Origin: an uncultured Oscillospiraceae bacterium
GTDB lineage: Bacteria > Bacillota > Clostridia > Oscillospirales > Ruminococcaceae
Assembly (NCBI GenBank): GCA_910578965.1
Contig: CAJTSP010000065.1
Coordinates: forward strand, 1 to 14,095
Direction of reading: 5' to 3'
Length of the DNA: 14,095 bases
Under the pieces are notes generated by a model, which worked only from the letters and a program-made list of their open reading frames with translations, ran no database searches and was not told the DNA's origin. Positions 5,834 to 13,511 of the stretch are shown here, in pieces (the first letter of the stretch is position 1; the number at the start of each line of letters is the position of its first letter). Both the position numbers and the translations under genes were made by a program.

Positions 5834-7708
5834 TTGTCTAAAACATCCGGTAACCTTCTGCGCCGTTTCCGCAAACAGGTCCTGGCCTTGTTTGATATGC
5901 TTATCCTCACCCTGTCGTATCTTCTGCCCTGGATCCTAATCAACGGGCGGGCTTCTTACCGCCGGTATGCCAGTCTGCTGGTGGCTAGCTGCTTTTTCTT
6001 TGTCTGCTGCTTTGAGATTGTGTATCTGCTCATGGGTATGTACGACAGCCTCTGGCGTTACGCCGAGATTGTCGAGTTTTTCCGGCTTTGCCTGGCATCC
6101 GGCGTTGCGGTGGTGGTATTTGTCGGCGGTACCCTGCTGATCTACCGGGATGTGCGCATCCCTACCTCGGTGTATATGCTCAGCGCCATGTTTGCCGTTT
6201 CGCTCACCGTCTATTCCCGGCTTACCTACCGGATGTACCGCAATGTGCAGTTGGGAAAAAACAGCAAAAAGGCGCGCCGTACCCTGCTGATCGGAGCGGG
6301 GGACGCTGCGTCCACCCTGTTGCACGAGCAGTTTAAGGCGCCCAGCCCGGACATGAACATCATTGCCTGCGTGGACGACGCGCCCGAAAAAACCGGCCGC
6401 TACATTATGGGGGTGCAGATCATGGGCACCACCGAGGACATCCCCGAGATTGTAGAAGCCTGCGAAATCGAGAGCATTCTGCTGGCTATCCCTACCATCG
6501 ATGAGGACAGTAAGCGCAGGGTGCTGTCCATCTGCAACCGTACCAAATGCAATGTCAAAATCCTGCCGGACATCGTTAAGATGATTACCGACGGGCAGGA
6601 CATTGCCTCCCGCATCCGGGATGTGCGGGTAGAGGACCTTCTGGGCCGGGAAGAGGTGCAACTGTCCGGCTCCATCACCCAGTACCTGCGGGAGCATGTG
6701 GTGATGGTTACCGGCGGCGGCGGGTCTATCGGTTCGGAGCTCTGCCGGCAGATCGCTTCCTGCGGGCCTTCCAAGCTGATTGTGGTGGACATCTACGAAA
6801 ACAACGCCTACGCCATCCAGCAGGAATTGGTCCGCCAGTACGGCGTGGGGCTTGAGCTCGAGGTGCAGATCGCCTCGGTGCGGGATTCCCGCAAGATGGA
6901 CGCCCTGTTTGAGCATTACCGCCCGCAGGTGGTGTTCCACGCGGCGGCGCACAAGCATGTGCCCCTGATGGAGGACAGCCCCGAGGAGGCGGTGAAAAAC
7001 AATGTATGCGGCACCTACAATGTGGCTATGTCCGCCGCCAAATACCATGCCGAGCGGTTTATCCTCATCTCTACCGACAAGGCGGTAAACCCGACCAATG
7101 TCATGGGGGCCACCAAGCGGGTGTGCGAGATGGTGGTGCAGGCGATGGCCGGCCGGGGCACCACCCATTTTGCGGCGGTGCGTTTTGGCAATGTGCTGGG
7201 CTCCAACGGTTCGGTTATTCCGCTGTTTAAGGATCAGATCGAGGCCGGCGGGCCGGTCACGGTGACCCACCCGGATATTGTGCGCTATTTTATGACCATA
7301 TCCGAAGCGGTAAGCCTGGTGCTGGAGGCCGGCGCCATGGCCCAGGGCGGCGAGATTTTTGTATTGGATATGGGCAAGCCCATGCGGATTTTGGATCTGG
7401 CCGAAAATCTCATCAAGCTGGCCGGGTTTATCCCGTATAAAGACATTGAAATTAGCTTTACCGGCCTGCGTCCCGGCGAAAAGCTTTACGAAGAGCTGCT
7501 GATGGACGAGGAAGGCCTGCGTAAAACCGACAACAGCAAGATTTTTATCGGCGCTCCTATCCGCATGAATGCTGCCACCTTTTTTGATCACTTGGCGGCG
7601 CTTAAGCAGATTGCCTATTCTAACAACAGCCAAAACCTGGTGCAGGCGCTGGTGGATATGGTACCCACCTTCCATCACAAGGGGGCAAACCTCAGCGATA
7701 TTGCGTAA
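5834..7708 (+). CDS. Membrane-bound NDP-sugar 4,6-dehydratase, PglF/EpsC/CapD family
   Basis: Family members convert UDP-GlcNAc to a UDP-4-keto-6-deoxy sugar, the first step to bacillosamine and related sugars for glycoproteins or exopolysaccharide. The 624-residue product has four likely membrane helices (about 16-36, 46-68, 84-104, 110-130), a first Rossmann-like domain with GAGDAAS at 154-160, and an extended SDR domain with NAD motif TGGGGSIG at 293-300. The active-site segment is STDKAVNPTNVMG (413-425), with T414, D415, K416 and M424. As in PglF, Met takes the place of the usual SDR Tyr, so the domain looks active. The start is TTG at 5834, since an in-frame stop sits at 5825-5827 and GGTG (5823-5826) is a weak ribosome site. 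An ATG at residue 22 would cut the first helix. A matching sugar transferase follows, but aminotransferase and acetyltransferase genes do not. Confidence 0.94.
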   Translation: MSKTSGNLLRRFRKQVLALFDMLILTLSYLLPWILINGRASYRRYASLLVASCFFFVCCFEIVYLLMGMYDSLWRYAEIVEFFRLCLASGVAVVVFVGGTLLIYRDVRIPTSVYMLSAMFAVSLTVYSRLTYRMYRNVQLGKNSKKARRTLLIGAGDAASTLLHEQFKAPSPDMNIIACVDDAPEKTGRYIMGVQIMGTTEDIPEIVEACEIESILLAIPTIDEDSKRRVLSICNRTKCNVKILPDIVKMITDGQDIASRIRDVRVEDLLGREEVQLSGSITQYLREHVVMVTGGGGSIGSELCRQIASCGPSKLIVVDIYENNAYAIQQELVRQYGVGLELEVQIASVRDSRKMDALFEHYRPQVVFHAAAHKHVPLMEDSPEEAVKNNVCGTYNVAMSAAKYHAERFILISTDKAVNPTNVMGATKRVCEMVVQAMAGRGTTHFAAVRFGNVLGSNGSVIPLFKDQIEAGGPVTVTHPDIVRYFMTISEAVSLVLEAGAMAQGGEIFVLDMGKPMRILDLAENLIKLAGFIPYKDIEISFTGLRPGEKLYEELLMDEEGLRKTDNSKIFIGAPIRMNAATFFDHLAALKQIAYSNNSQNLVQALVDMVPTFHHKGANLSDIA

Positions 7709-7857
7709 CGGCAGCGGTACGGGACACATAGCGGACGGCATGGGGGCGGCGGTTTCCTTGCCAAAGGCGCGCCGAACGGCGCAGAAATTGCCCGGCGGTT
7801 CCAGTGGGCGGCGGAGCGGGCAAGGGGCAAAAAGCGGCGAAAGGGGAGCGGGCTTTT

Positions 7858-8460
7858 ATGTATCTGCGCATAGGCAAACGGGCCGTCGACCTGCTGCTTT
7901 CGGCCTGCGGCGTATTGGTGCTCTCGCCGCTTTTGCTGGTGCTGGCCCTCTGGGTCAAGTGTTCCTCCCCCGGGCCGGTGCTCTTTAAGCAAAAGCGGGT
8001 GGGCAAGGATAAAGCCTTTTTTATGATCTACAAGTTCCGCAGTATGCGTACCGATACCCCGCACGATATGCCTACCCACCTGCTTGAGAACCCGGATGCC
8101 TTTATCACACCGGCCGGGCGTTTTTTGCGCAAAACCAGCCTGGACGAGCTGCCGCAAATCTTCAACATCCTCAAGGGGCAGATGAGCGTCATCGGCCCCC
8201 GTCCCGCGCTTTGGAACCAGGACGACCTGATTGCCGAGCGGGACAAATACGGCGCCAATGCCCTCGTGCCGGGCCTTACCGGCTATGCCCAGATTCACGG
8301 GAGGGACGAGCTGCCCATCCCGGTCAAGGCTGAGCTGGACGGCTATTATGCCGCCCATGTAGGCCTCTGGCTGGATATTAAAATCTTTTTTGGCACGATC
8401 GGCAGCGTGTTGGGGCACAAAGGGGTCGTGGAAGGCCGGCAGGGCGAGGATAAGGGATAA
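7858..8460 (+). CDS. Monotopic phosphoglycosyl transferase, PglC/EpsL-like sugar transferase
   Basis: These enzymes move a sugar 1-phosphate from a UDP-sugar to undecaprenyl phosphate, starting a lipid-linked glycan at the inner face of the membrane. The product is 200 residues, the size of the minimal PglC type, without the extra membrane domain of WcaJ-like enzymes. Residues about 9-34 form the N-terminal re-entrant membrane helix with its Ser-Pro break (LSP, 22-24). Then come KFRSM (59-63), the catalytic Asp-Glu dyad D96-E97 in SLDELPQ, and GPRP (113-116). ATG 7858 has AAGGGGAG (7841-7848) upstream. The frame extends to 7804, but those 18 residues are Gly/Lys-rich and lack a ribosome site. 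It follows the dehydratase after 149 nt in which I see nothing else, so it probably uses that product or a derivative of it. Confidence 0.93.
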   Translation: MYLRIGKRAVDLLLSACGVLVLSPLLLVLALWVKCSSPGPVLFKQKRVGKDKAFFMIYKFRSMRTDTPHDMPTHLLENPDAFITPAGRFLRKTSLDELPQIFNILKGQMSVIGPRPALWNQDDLIAERDKYGANALVPGLTGYAQIHGRDELPIPVKAELDGYYAAHVGLWLDIKIFFGTIGSVLGHKGVVEGRQGEDKG

Positions 8461-8553
8461 AGCGGCTGGCCTTTTCTGGTTTTAGGCAAAAGGGACCAAA
8501 AAGAACCCGGCAAAAAGCGAAGGGGAGAGGCTGCCTTTTAAGGCGCTCCCGTC

Positions 8554-8578
8554 CTGGCATGATGCCGGAACGTTTTTT
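8554..8578 (+). terminator. Possible terminator after the sugar transferase
   Basis: CTGGCA (8554-8559) pairs with TGCCGG (8563-8568), including one G-U pair, around a 3-nt loop. TTTTTT follows at 8573-8578 after 4 nt. The stem is short and the T-run slightly displaced, so it is weaker than the hairpin at 8594-8628, which may also act on this strand. Confidence 0.45.
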
Positions 8579-8591
8579 ATAACATAAACAG

Positions 8592-8628
8592 AAAAAGCGC
8601 CCGGCGAGCATTGCTCGCCGGGCGCTTT
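8592..8628 (-). terminator. Terminator of rpsB-tsf, between convergent genes
   Basis: A 16-bp perfect stem (8594-8609 with 8613-8628, arm AAAGCGCCCGGCGAGC) has a 3-nt loop. Read on the minus strand, the stem runs into TTTTT (8592-8596 on plus), giving a good intrinsic terminator 55 nt after the tsf stop. On plus only TTT follows, but the strong stem could help block transcription from the sugar transferase side. Confidence 0.87.
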
Positions 8629-8683
8629 GTAACGCTTGCAGGAATGCGTTTATAAAACCGCGCAATACCCCCCAAGAAAAGCG

Positions 8684-9604
8684 TTATTTAACCATGCTGG
8701 CAACCTCGGCCGCAAAATCGTCCTCGCGCTTCTCCAGCCCTTCGCCCTTCTCATAGCGTACAAATTTAACAACCTTGATTTCGCCGCCCAGCTCCTTGCT
8801 GGTTTTTTCGGTGTACTGGGCCACGCTCAGCTCCGAGTCTTTTACAAACTCCTGGTCCAGTAGGCAGTTTTCCTTGTAGAACTTGCCGATCTTGCCCTGC
8901 ACCATCTTTTCCTTGATGTTGTCGGGCTTATTGGCATTCTTGGGGTCGTTGGAAATCTGGGCCAGTAAAATCTCTTTTTCCTTGTCCAGTACGCTCTGCG
9001 GTACCTCGGCCTCGCAGACATAGCCGGGATTAGCGGCGGCAATCTGCATGGCAATGTCCTTGCCATAGGCGGCAAACTCGGGCTTTGAGGCGACCTCATC
9101 CGAGGCTTCAAAGTTTACCAGCACCGCATGGGTGCCGCCGGCGTGGATATAGGCGGCGCAAACGCCCTCCATCCGCTCAAAACGGCGGATCTTGATGTTT
9201 TCGCCAATCACCAGGATCTTTTCCTTTAGGGCGTCCTCTACCGTGCCCTCGCCCAGCTTGCAGGCCAAAAGCGCCTCCACGTCGGCGGGGTTTTCCTTCA
9301 TCACAACCGTCGCAACGTCCTTTACAAAGGTCTGGAACAGCTCGTTTTTGGCAACAAAGTCGGTCTCGGCGTTCACTTCCAGCGCAACGCCCACCTTGCA
9401 TTCGCCGCAAACGGCGGCGTACACCATGCCCTCGGCGGCAATGCGGCCGGCCTTTTTCTGGGCGGCGGCAAGGCCCTTTTCACGCAGATACTCCACGGCC
9501 TTTTCAAAATTGCCGTCTGCCTCGGTTAGCGCCTTTTTGCAGTCCATCATGCCGCAGCCGGTCTGCTCGCGCAGCGTCTTTACATCCTGTGCGGTAAAAG
9601 CCAT
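8684..9604 (-). CDS. tsf: Elongation factor Ts
   Basis: EF-Ts is the nucleotide exchange factor of EF-Tu. The 306-residue length is normal. The N-terminal UBA-like part (VKTLREQTGCGMMDCKKAL, 8-26) and the hallmark TDFVAKN (81-87), which contacts EF-Tu, are both present. The ATG is at 9604-9602 with AGGGG on the minus strand (plus 9616-9620) 11 nt before it. It follows rpsB by 37 nt and shares its transcript. In many bacteria pyrH and frr come next, but here a terminator and convergent genes follow. Confidence 0.98.
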   Translation of the reverse strand: MAFTAQDVKTLREQTGCGMMDCKKALTEADGNFEKAVEYLREKGLAAAQKKAGRIAAEGMVYAAVCGECKVGVALEVNAETDFVAKNELFQTFVKDVATVVMKENPADVEALLACKLGEGTVEDALKEKILVIGENIKIRRFERMEGVCAAYIHAGGTHAVLVNFEASDEVASKPEFAAYGKDIAMQIAAANPGYVCEAEVPQSVLDKEKEILLAQISNDPKNANKPDNIKEKMVQGKIGKFYKENCLLDQEFVKDSELSVAQYTEKTSKELGGEIKVVKFVRYEKGEGLEKREDDFAAEVASMVK

Positions 9605-9642
9605 AATCTTTTGTTCCCCTTTCTTATTTTTGGGCCCTTCCG

Positions 9643-10365
9643 TCAGGCCTCGGCGGCAGCGGCCGGCTCTTCGGCGGTCTGCTCGCCCTGCTTGCCCTCC
9701 AGCACCGCGTCGGCCATGGCGCCGGCAATCAGCTTAACGGCACGGATCGCGTCGTCGTTGCCGGGGATGACGTAGTCGATCTCATCCGGGTTGCAGTTGG
9801 TGTCTACAATAGCCACAATGGGGATATGAAGCTTAATGGCCTCGGCCACCGCGATGCGCTCCTTGTGGGGGTCAACGATAAACAGGGCCTTGGGCAAGGT
9901 GCGCATGTTCTTTACGCCGCCCAGGAATTTTTCCAGCTTCTCAACCTCAAGCTGCAGCTTGGCCACCTCTTTTTTGGGCAGCAGGTCAAAGGTGCCGTCC
10001 TCGGCCATCTTTTTGAGCTGGTCCAGCCGGTCGATCCGCTTACGGATGGTGCGGAAGTTGGTGAGCATGCCGCCCAGCCAGCGGGCGTTTACAAAATGCA
10101 TGCCGCAGCGGGTGGCTTCGTCCCGGATGGATTCCTGCGCCTGCTTTTTGGTACCCACAAAAAGCAGCTCGCCGCCCTCCGCGGCCATATCGCGCACAAA
10201 GCTGTAGGCCTCGTCCAGCTTTTTCACCGTCTTTTGCAGGTCAATGATATAGATGCCGTTGCGCTCGGTAAAGATATACTTTGCCATTTTGGGGTTCCAG
10301 CGGCGGGTCTGGTGCCCAAAATGCACGCCGGCTTCGAGAAGCTGCTTCATAGATACAACTGCCAT
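9643..10365 (-). CDS. rpsB: Small ribosomal subunit protein uS2
   Basis: S2 joins the 30S subunit late and is needed for S1 or mRNA binding. The product is 240 residues, starting [27 protein letters not shown] with the classic GVHFGHQ...WNPKM segment (13-27). [10 protein letters not shown] and [14 protein letters not shown] are further typical stretches. It ends in a Glu/Ala-rich tail. The frame extends upstream to 10503, but the ATG at 10365-10363 has GGAGG (plus 10374-10378) 8 nt before it and matches the family start. A sigma-A promoter and a foldable leader precede it, and tsf follows. Confidence 0.98.
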   Translation of the reverse strand: MAVVSMKQLLEAGVHFGHQTRRWNPKMAKYIFTERNGIYIIDLQKTVKKLDEAYSFVRDMAAEGGELLFVGTKKQAQESIRDEATRCGMHFVNARWLGGMLTNFRTIRKRIDRLDQLKKMAEDGTFDLLPKKEVAKLQLEVEKLEKFLGGVKNMRTLPKALFIVDPHKERIAVAEAIKLHIPIVAIVDTNCNPDEIDYVIPGNDDAIRAVKLIAGAMADAVLEGKQGEQTAEEPAAAAEA

Positions 10366-10490
10366 AATACGTTCCTCCAATAAAATTGTTTTTACCCTCC
10401 GCATTGCCTGCATGTTTCCCAACCTTTGGCGTTTCGATAAAAAATACCCCAAAGGCACAAAAAAACAAAGCAATGCGTGTGTATTGCCCT
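10366..10490 (-). other. Foldable 5' leader of rpsB
   Basis: On the minus strand the leader can form an outer helix CGCAUUGC (plus 10470-10477) with GCAAUGCG (plus 10400-10407). This encloses an inner helix CCUUUGG (10449-10455) with CCAAAGG (10423-10429) and a 19-nt loop. A second GCAAU at the extreme 5' end (plus 10483-10487) could instead pair with the AUUGC of the outer helix, so two states are possible. The outer helix closes just before the ribosome site. An autoregulatory S2-binding leader is a reasonable guess. I do not recognise it as a described Firmicute motif. Confidence 0.4.
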
Positions 10491-10493
10491 GAT

Positions 10494-10522
10494 AGTATAG
10501 CACAGCCGCGGGTGGAATACAA
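10494..10522 (-). promoter_or_regulatory. Sigma-A promoter of rpsB-tsf
   Basis: On the minus strand TTGTAT (plus 10517-10522) and TATACT (plus 10494-10499) are spaced by 17 nt. Transcription would start near 10487, about 120 nt before rpsB. Confidence 0.8.
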
Positions 10523-10543
10523 GGCCCTTTGCGGCTGTTTTTT
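10502..10543. repeat. Inverted repeat around the rpsB -35, with a T-run on plus
   Basis: ACAGCCGC (10502-10509) is complementary to GCGGCTGT (10531-10538), and the -35 hexamer lies in the 21-nt loop. On the plus strand TTTTTT (10538-10543) follows, so it looks like a plus-strand terminator although no plus gene ends nearby. It might be an operator or a chance repeat. The rest of 10544-10638 is GC-rich, and I see no clear minus-strand terminator there for the aminopeptidase gene. Confidence 0.33.
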
Positions 10544-10638
10544 GCACCCTGCCGGCAATTTTGTGCCGTGCCGGGGCCTCCCCTTCGGGCCGCGCGGGGG
10601 CATTTTTATGTGTTGCCGGGCGCGGCAGCGCGCCGCCT

Positions 10639-12045
10639 TCAGCGCAGCGATTCGTTAAAGGCCTTAAAGGTACGGTAGGCCATGTACACGTCGATTTTGC
10701 TCACAACCTCGAACGGGGCGTGCATGCTTAGCACCGGCACGCCGATATCGATGGTGTCGATGTTGCGGTTGGCAACGTATTTGGCCACCGTGCCGCCGCC
10801 GCCCTGGTCCACCTTGCCCAGCTCGCCGGCCTGCCAGGCAATGCCGTTTTCGTCCAAAAGGTCCGCCAGGTAGGCCACAAGCTCGGCCGGGGCGTCGTTG
10901 GTGGAGGATTTGCCCCGCGCGCCGGTGTATTTTGCTACCGAGATGCCCTTGCCCAAAAAGGGGCTGTTCTGTTTTTCGTAGGCCGAGGCAAAGGTGGGGT
11001 CATAAGCGGCGGCTACATCGGCCGAGAGGCACTTGGATGCTCGGAAGGCGGTGATCCAGTCGGCATTTTGCCCGGCGCAGAGCTGGCGCAGAAAATGAAA
11101 GAGAAAATCGCCCTGCAGCCCGGTTACCCCTTCCGAGCCGGTCTCTTCCTTGTCGGCAAAGACGCAGACGGTGGTGTAGTGCGGGGCCTTGGTTTCGATC
11201 TCGGCCATCAGGGCGGGATAGGCGTCTACCCGGTCGTCGTGGCCATAGGCCCCGATCATTGAGCGGTCGAACCCGATGTCCCGTGCCTTAAAGGCCGGTA
11301 CTGCCTCGATCTCGGCGCGGATAAAGTCCTTTTCTACAATGCCATATTTTTCGTGCAGCAGCCGCATGGTATACAGCTTTACCCGGTTTTTGGCTTCCTC
11401 ATCCTCTACCGGGGTGCCGCCCACCAAAATGTTCAGCTCCTCGCCCTTGATGCCGTCCCGCAGCTTGCGCTCGTTCTGCTCGCTGCTCAGGTGGGGCAGA
11501 AGGTCGGTCACGCAAAAAACCGGGTCGCCCTCATCCTCGCCCACGCAAAGGCGCACCGTTTCGCCGTTTGGGCGGCAGAACACCCCGTGCAGGGATAGCG
11601 GGATGGCGGCCCACTGGTATTTGCGCACGCCGCCGTAATAATGGGTTTTGAGCAGGGCAAGGTCGGCATCCTCATACAGGGGCAGCGGCTTGAGGTCGAG
11701 CCGGGGCGAGTCGATGTGCGCGATATTGATGTGGAAACCCTCTTCCATTGGCAAAGCGCCAATGGTGGCCGCCAGGATGTTTTTGCCCCGGTTGACCATG
11801 TACACCTTAAAGCCGGCCGGGTAGTTGGTACCAGGGCAGAAGGGTTGATACCCCTTTTGCAGCAGGAGCTGCTCGCACCAGGCGGTAACCTCCCGCTCGG
11901 TTTTGCCCTCGTTCAAAAAGGCCTTGTAGCCCTCGCAAAAGCCCTGTGCCGCTTCGGCCGCGCCGGGCGCCGCATATGCAGCCAGCCGGGGTTCATAAAG
12001 CAGCTCCTTGGCGGGCTGCTTTGCCTTTGAGGTTTTCTTTTCCAT
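10639..12045 (-). CDS. M18-family metalloaminopeptidase
   Basis: A di-metal aspartyl-type aminopeptidase of the M18 family, usually cytosolic, that removes N-terminal residues from peptides. With the start at 12045 it has 468 residues. Conserved elements in order: AHIDSPRLD (109-117, metal His110), GHDDRVDAY (268-276, bridging Asp), DKEETGSEG (298-306, catalytic and metal Glu), SADV...YDP (341-350) and LSMHAPFE (439-446, metal His442). All metal-binding positions I can recognise are kept. The frame runs to a TTG at 12084 that overlaps the previous stop, but no ribosome site serves it. ATG at 12045 has AAGAAAGG about 12 nt upstream, and ATG at 12057 is the alternative (472 residues). It is 35 nt after the lytic transglycosylase and probably last in that transcript. 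Confidence 0.93.
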   Translation of the reverse strand: MEKKTSKAKQPAKELLYEPRLAAYAAPGAAEAAQGFCEGYKAFLNEGKTEREVTAWCEQLLLQKGYQPFCPGTNYPAGFKVYMVNRGKNILAATIGALPMEEGFHINIAHIDSPRLDLKPLPLYEDADLALLKTHYYGGVRKYQWAAIPLSLHGVFCRPNGETVRLCVGEDEGDPVFCVTDLLPHLSSEQNERKLRDGIKGEELNILVGGTPVEDEEAKNRVKLYTMRLLHEKYGIVEKDFIRAEIEAVPAFKARDIGFDRSMIGAYGHDDRVDAYPALMAEIETKAPHYTTVCVFADKEETGSEGVTGLQGDFLFHFLRQLCAGQNADWITAFRASKCLSADVAAAYDPTFASAYEKQNSPFLGKGISVAKYTGARGKSSTNDAPAELVAYLADLLDENGIAWQAGELGKVDQGGGGTVAKYVANRNIDTIDIGVPVLSMHAPFEVVSKIDVYMAYRTFKAFNESLR

Positions 12046-12080
12046 CCTTTTCAGCATCCTTTCTTTTGGGGCCGGGCGGC

Positions 12081-12680
12081 TCAAAATGCCGCGCCGGGAT
12101 TAGCGTTTGGCGGGTAAAGCTCCTGGTATCGTGCGTAACTGCGGGTAACCTTTTCTACATAGCGTTTCATCTGTGGGTAGGGAAAGCTGGCAAGGGTCTG
12201 GCCATCCTGCGAGTGGCCGTCCTCCAGCAGGCGGTCTACCGTGCCCCATCCGCTGTGATAGGCGGCGGCTGCGGTAGCAAGGTCGTTTTCGTACCGGCTC
12301 AGGCAGCAGGTGAGGTAGTAGCTGCCAAAACGGATGTTGGTCTCGGGGTCGTAAAGGTCCTCAAAGGCGATGTCTTCGTTTGGCGCGATACGGCCCTTGA
12401 TCCACTGGAAGGTTTCCTCGGTAATCTGCATCAGGCCGCGTGCGTCCACCCCCGAGCATGCGCCGGGGTCAAACCCGCTCTCGGTGCGGATCACCGAGTA
12501 CAGCACCAGCGGGTCCAGCGCATATTTCCCGGCATAGTACTCCACATACTCGCTGTATTTTTGCGGGTAGCTGCCCCTGTCCATCCGGGCAAAGCCGGCC
12601 TGTATGCCGGCAACAGCCAGCACAAACGCCAGGCCCAGCCCGGCCAGCAAAAGCAGCCGCCGTTTTTGTTGTTTTTGCAT
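12081..12680 (-). CDS. Membrane-anchored lytic transglycosylase (SLT family)
   Basis: Cleaves the MurNAc-GlcNAc bond of peptidoglycan with formation of an anhydro end. The 199-residue product has a basic N-terminus, one membrane helix (about 9-30) acting as signal anchor, and then an SLT domain. The catalytic Glu is E67 in VIRTESGFDP. RGLMQIT (81-87) is the standard second motif, and the third, usually AYNAG-G, reads AYHSGWGTV (140-148). ATG 12680 with AGGAG (plus 12686-12690) 5 nt upstream is preferred to a TTG six codons earlier. It lies 41 nt after coaE, a neighbourhood I know from other Clostridia. A role in wall growth, or in the spore cortex, cannot be told from the sequence. Confidence 0.9.
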   Translation of the reverse strand: MQKQQKRRLLLLAGLGLAFVLAVAGIQAGFARMDRGSYPQKYSEYVEYYAGKYALDPLVLYSVIRTESGFDPGACSGVDARGLMQITEETFQWIKGRIAPNEDIAFEDLYDPETNIRFGSYYLTCCLSRYENDLATAAAAYHSGWGTVDRLLEDGHSQDGQTLASFPYPQMKRYVEKVTRSYARYQELYPPNANPGAAF

Positions 12681-12721
12681 GGCGTCTCCTGTTCTCAATA
12701 TTCGTGCGTGCCTTTTATGTT

Positions 12722-13351
12722 TTAGAGGGGGCGTGCCTGCCGCTCCCCGGCCTGCCGCAGGGCCCCGAGCCGCTCCAGTACGGCATCCGCCCGTGCCGTA
12801 AGCTCCCTGAGCCCTCCGTCGTTGCGTATCTCGGCACAGGCAAAGCCGCGCAGCCAGCTCTCGGGAGGCTGGGCATCCAGCCGGCGGCGCGCCATCTCGG
12901 GGGAGATGCCGTCCCGCCGGCAGATGCGCGCCACCGACTCCTCGTAGGGCGCGCTCACCAGCAAAATGCCGTCGCAGTCCTTTTCAAAGGCGGAGCCGAT
13001 AATCGCCGCGCCGTCCACAAAAAACAATGCCGCCCCGGCCTGCCGGGCCACATCCGCGGCCGCCCGCAGCCGCCGTACAATCTCCGGGTGGGTAATGGCC
13101 GAGAGGGCTGCCGTGCCCTCGGGGGTGGCAAAGGCCAGGTCGGCCAGCATCCGCCGGCGCAGATGCCCGCCCGGCGCCAGGATGCCCGTCCCAAAGGCTT
13201 GGCAGAGCGCCGCAAGGCAAGGCGAGCCGGGGGCTAAGATTTCGCGGGAAACGGCATCCGCGTCGGCGGTGGGGTAACCCAGCGCGGCGTAGCGGGCGGT
13301 CACGGCCGATTTGCCGCAGCCCGAGCGGCCGGTGATGCCGATGGTTTTCAT
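12722..13351 (-). CDS. coaE: Dephospho-CoA kinase
   Basis: Catalyses the last step of CoA synthesis, phosphorylating dephospho-CoA on the 3' hydroxyl of the ribose. The 209-residue product is usual for the family. It starts MKTIGITGRSGCGKS with the P-loop at 8-15, followed by the DADAVSRE segment (30-37) typical of CoaE. A lid-like Arg-rich region, ICRRDGISPEMARRRLDAQ (about 143-161), follows. A perfect AAGGAGG (plus 13356-13362) lies 4 nt before the ATG, one of the best ribosome sites in the window. It follows sua5 after 160 nt without a clear terminator and precedes the lytic transglycosylase, so one transcript is likely. Confidence 0.95.
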   Translation of the reverse strand: MKTIGITGRSGCGKSAVTARYAALGYPTADADAVSREILAPGSPCLAALCQAFGTGILAPGGHLRRRMLADLAFATPEGTAALSAITHPEIVRRLRAAADVARQAGAALFFVDGAAIIGSAFEKDCDGILLVSAPYEESVARICRRDGISPEMARRRLDAQPPESWLRGFACAEIRNDGGLRELTARADAVLERLGALRQAGERQARPL

Positions 13352-13409
13352 GGCTCCTCCTTACAGATGCGGGCGTTGCCGCGCTTTGGCGAGGGGGCAG
13401 ATAAACCGC

Positions 13410-13501
13410 CCCGCACGGGGGTGCGGGCAAAAGCCCGCGAAGGGCGGCTTTTTGTGCCGCTGGACGCGTTTGCCGCCCCGCATGAAGGCGCGGGCAAAAG
13501 C
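13410..13501. repeat. Hairpins and a short direct repeat between sua5 and coaE
   Basis: Two mutually exclusive hairpins overlap: 13410-13416 with 13421-13427 (7 bp, GGGG loop on plus), and GCGGGC (13423-13428) with GCCCGC (13433-13438) around AAAA. CGGGCAAAAGC occurs at 13424-13434 and 13491-13501, and a one-mismatch copy lies inside sua5 (about 13594-13604). No T-run follows either hairpin on the minus strand, so they are not standard terminators. They may be a folded intercistronic spacer in the mRNA or a dispersed repeat. Confidence 0.4.
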
Positions 13502-13511
13502 GTTTTTCGCC

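Noticed and set aside
5622..5939. 105-codon plus-strand frame with a hydrophobic start, before the dehydratase
   Set aside because: No ribosome site, an ATG almost at the predicted transcription start, about 100 nt overlap with a clearly real gene, and no recognisable family.
5936..7741. Long minus-strand open frame opposite the dehydratase (601 codons)
   Set aside because: Antisense shadow in GC-rich DNA. No motifs, while the plus strand carries intact catalytic motifs.
13361..13485. Small minus-strand frame of 40 codons (ATG at 13485) between sua5 and coaE
   Set aside because: Its sequence is produced by the hairpin repeats, is very rich in Arg and Pro, and lacks a ribosome site.
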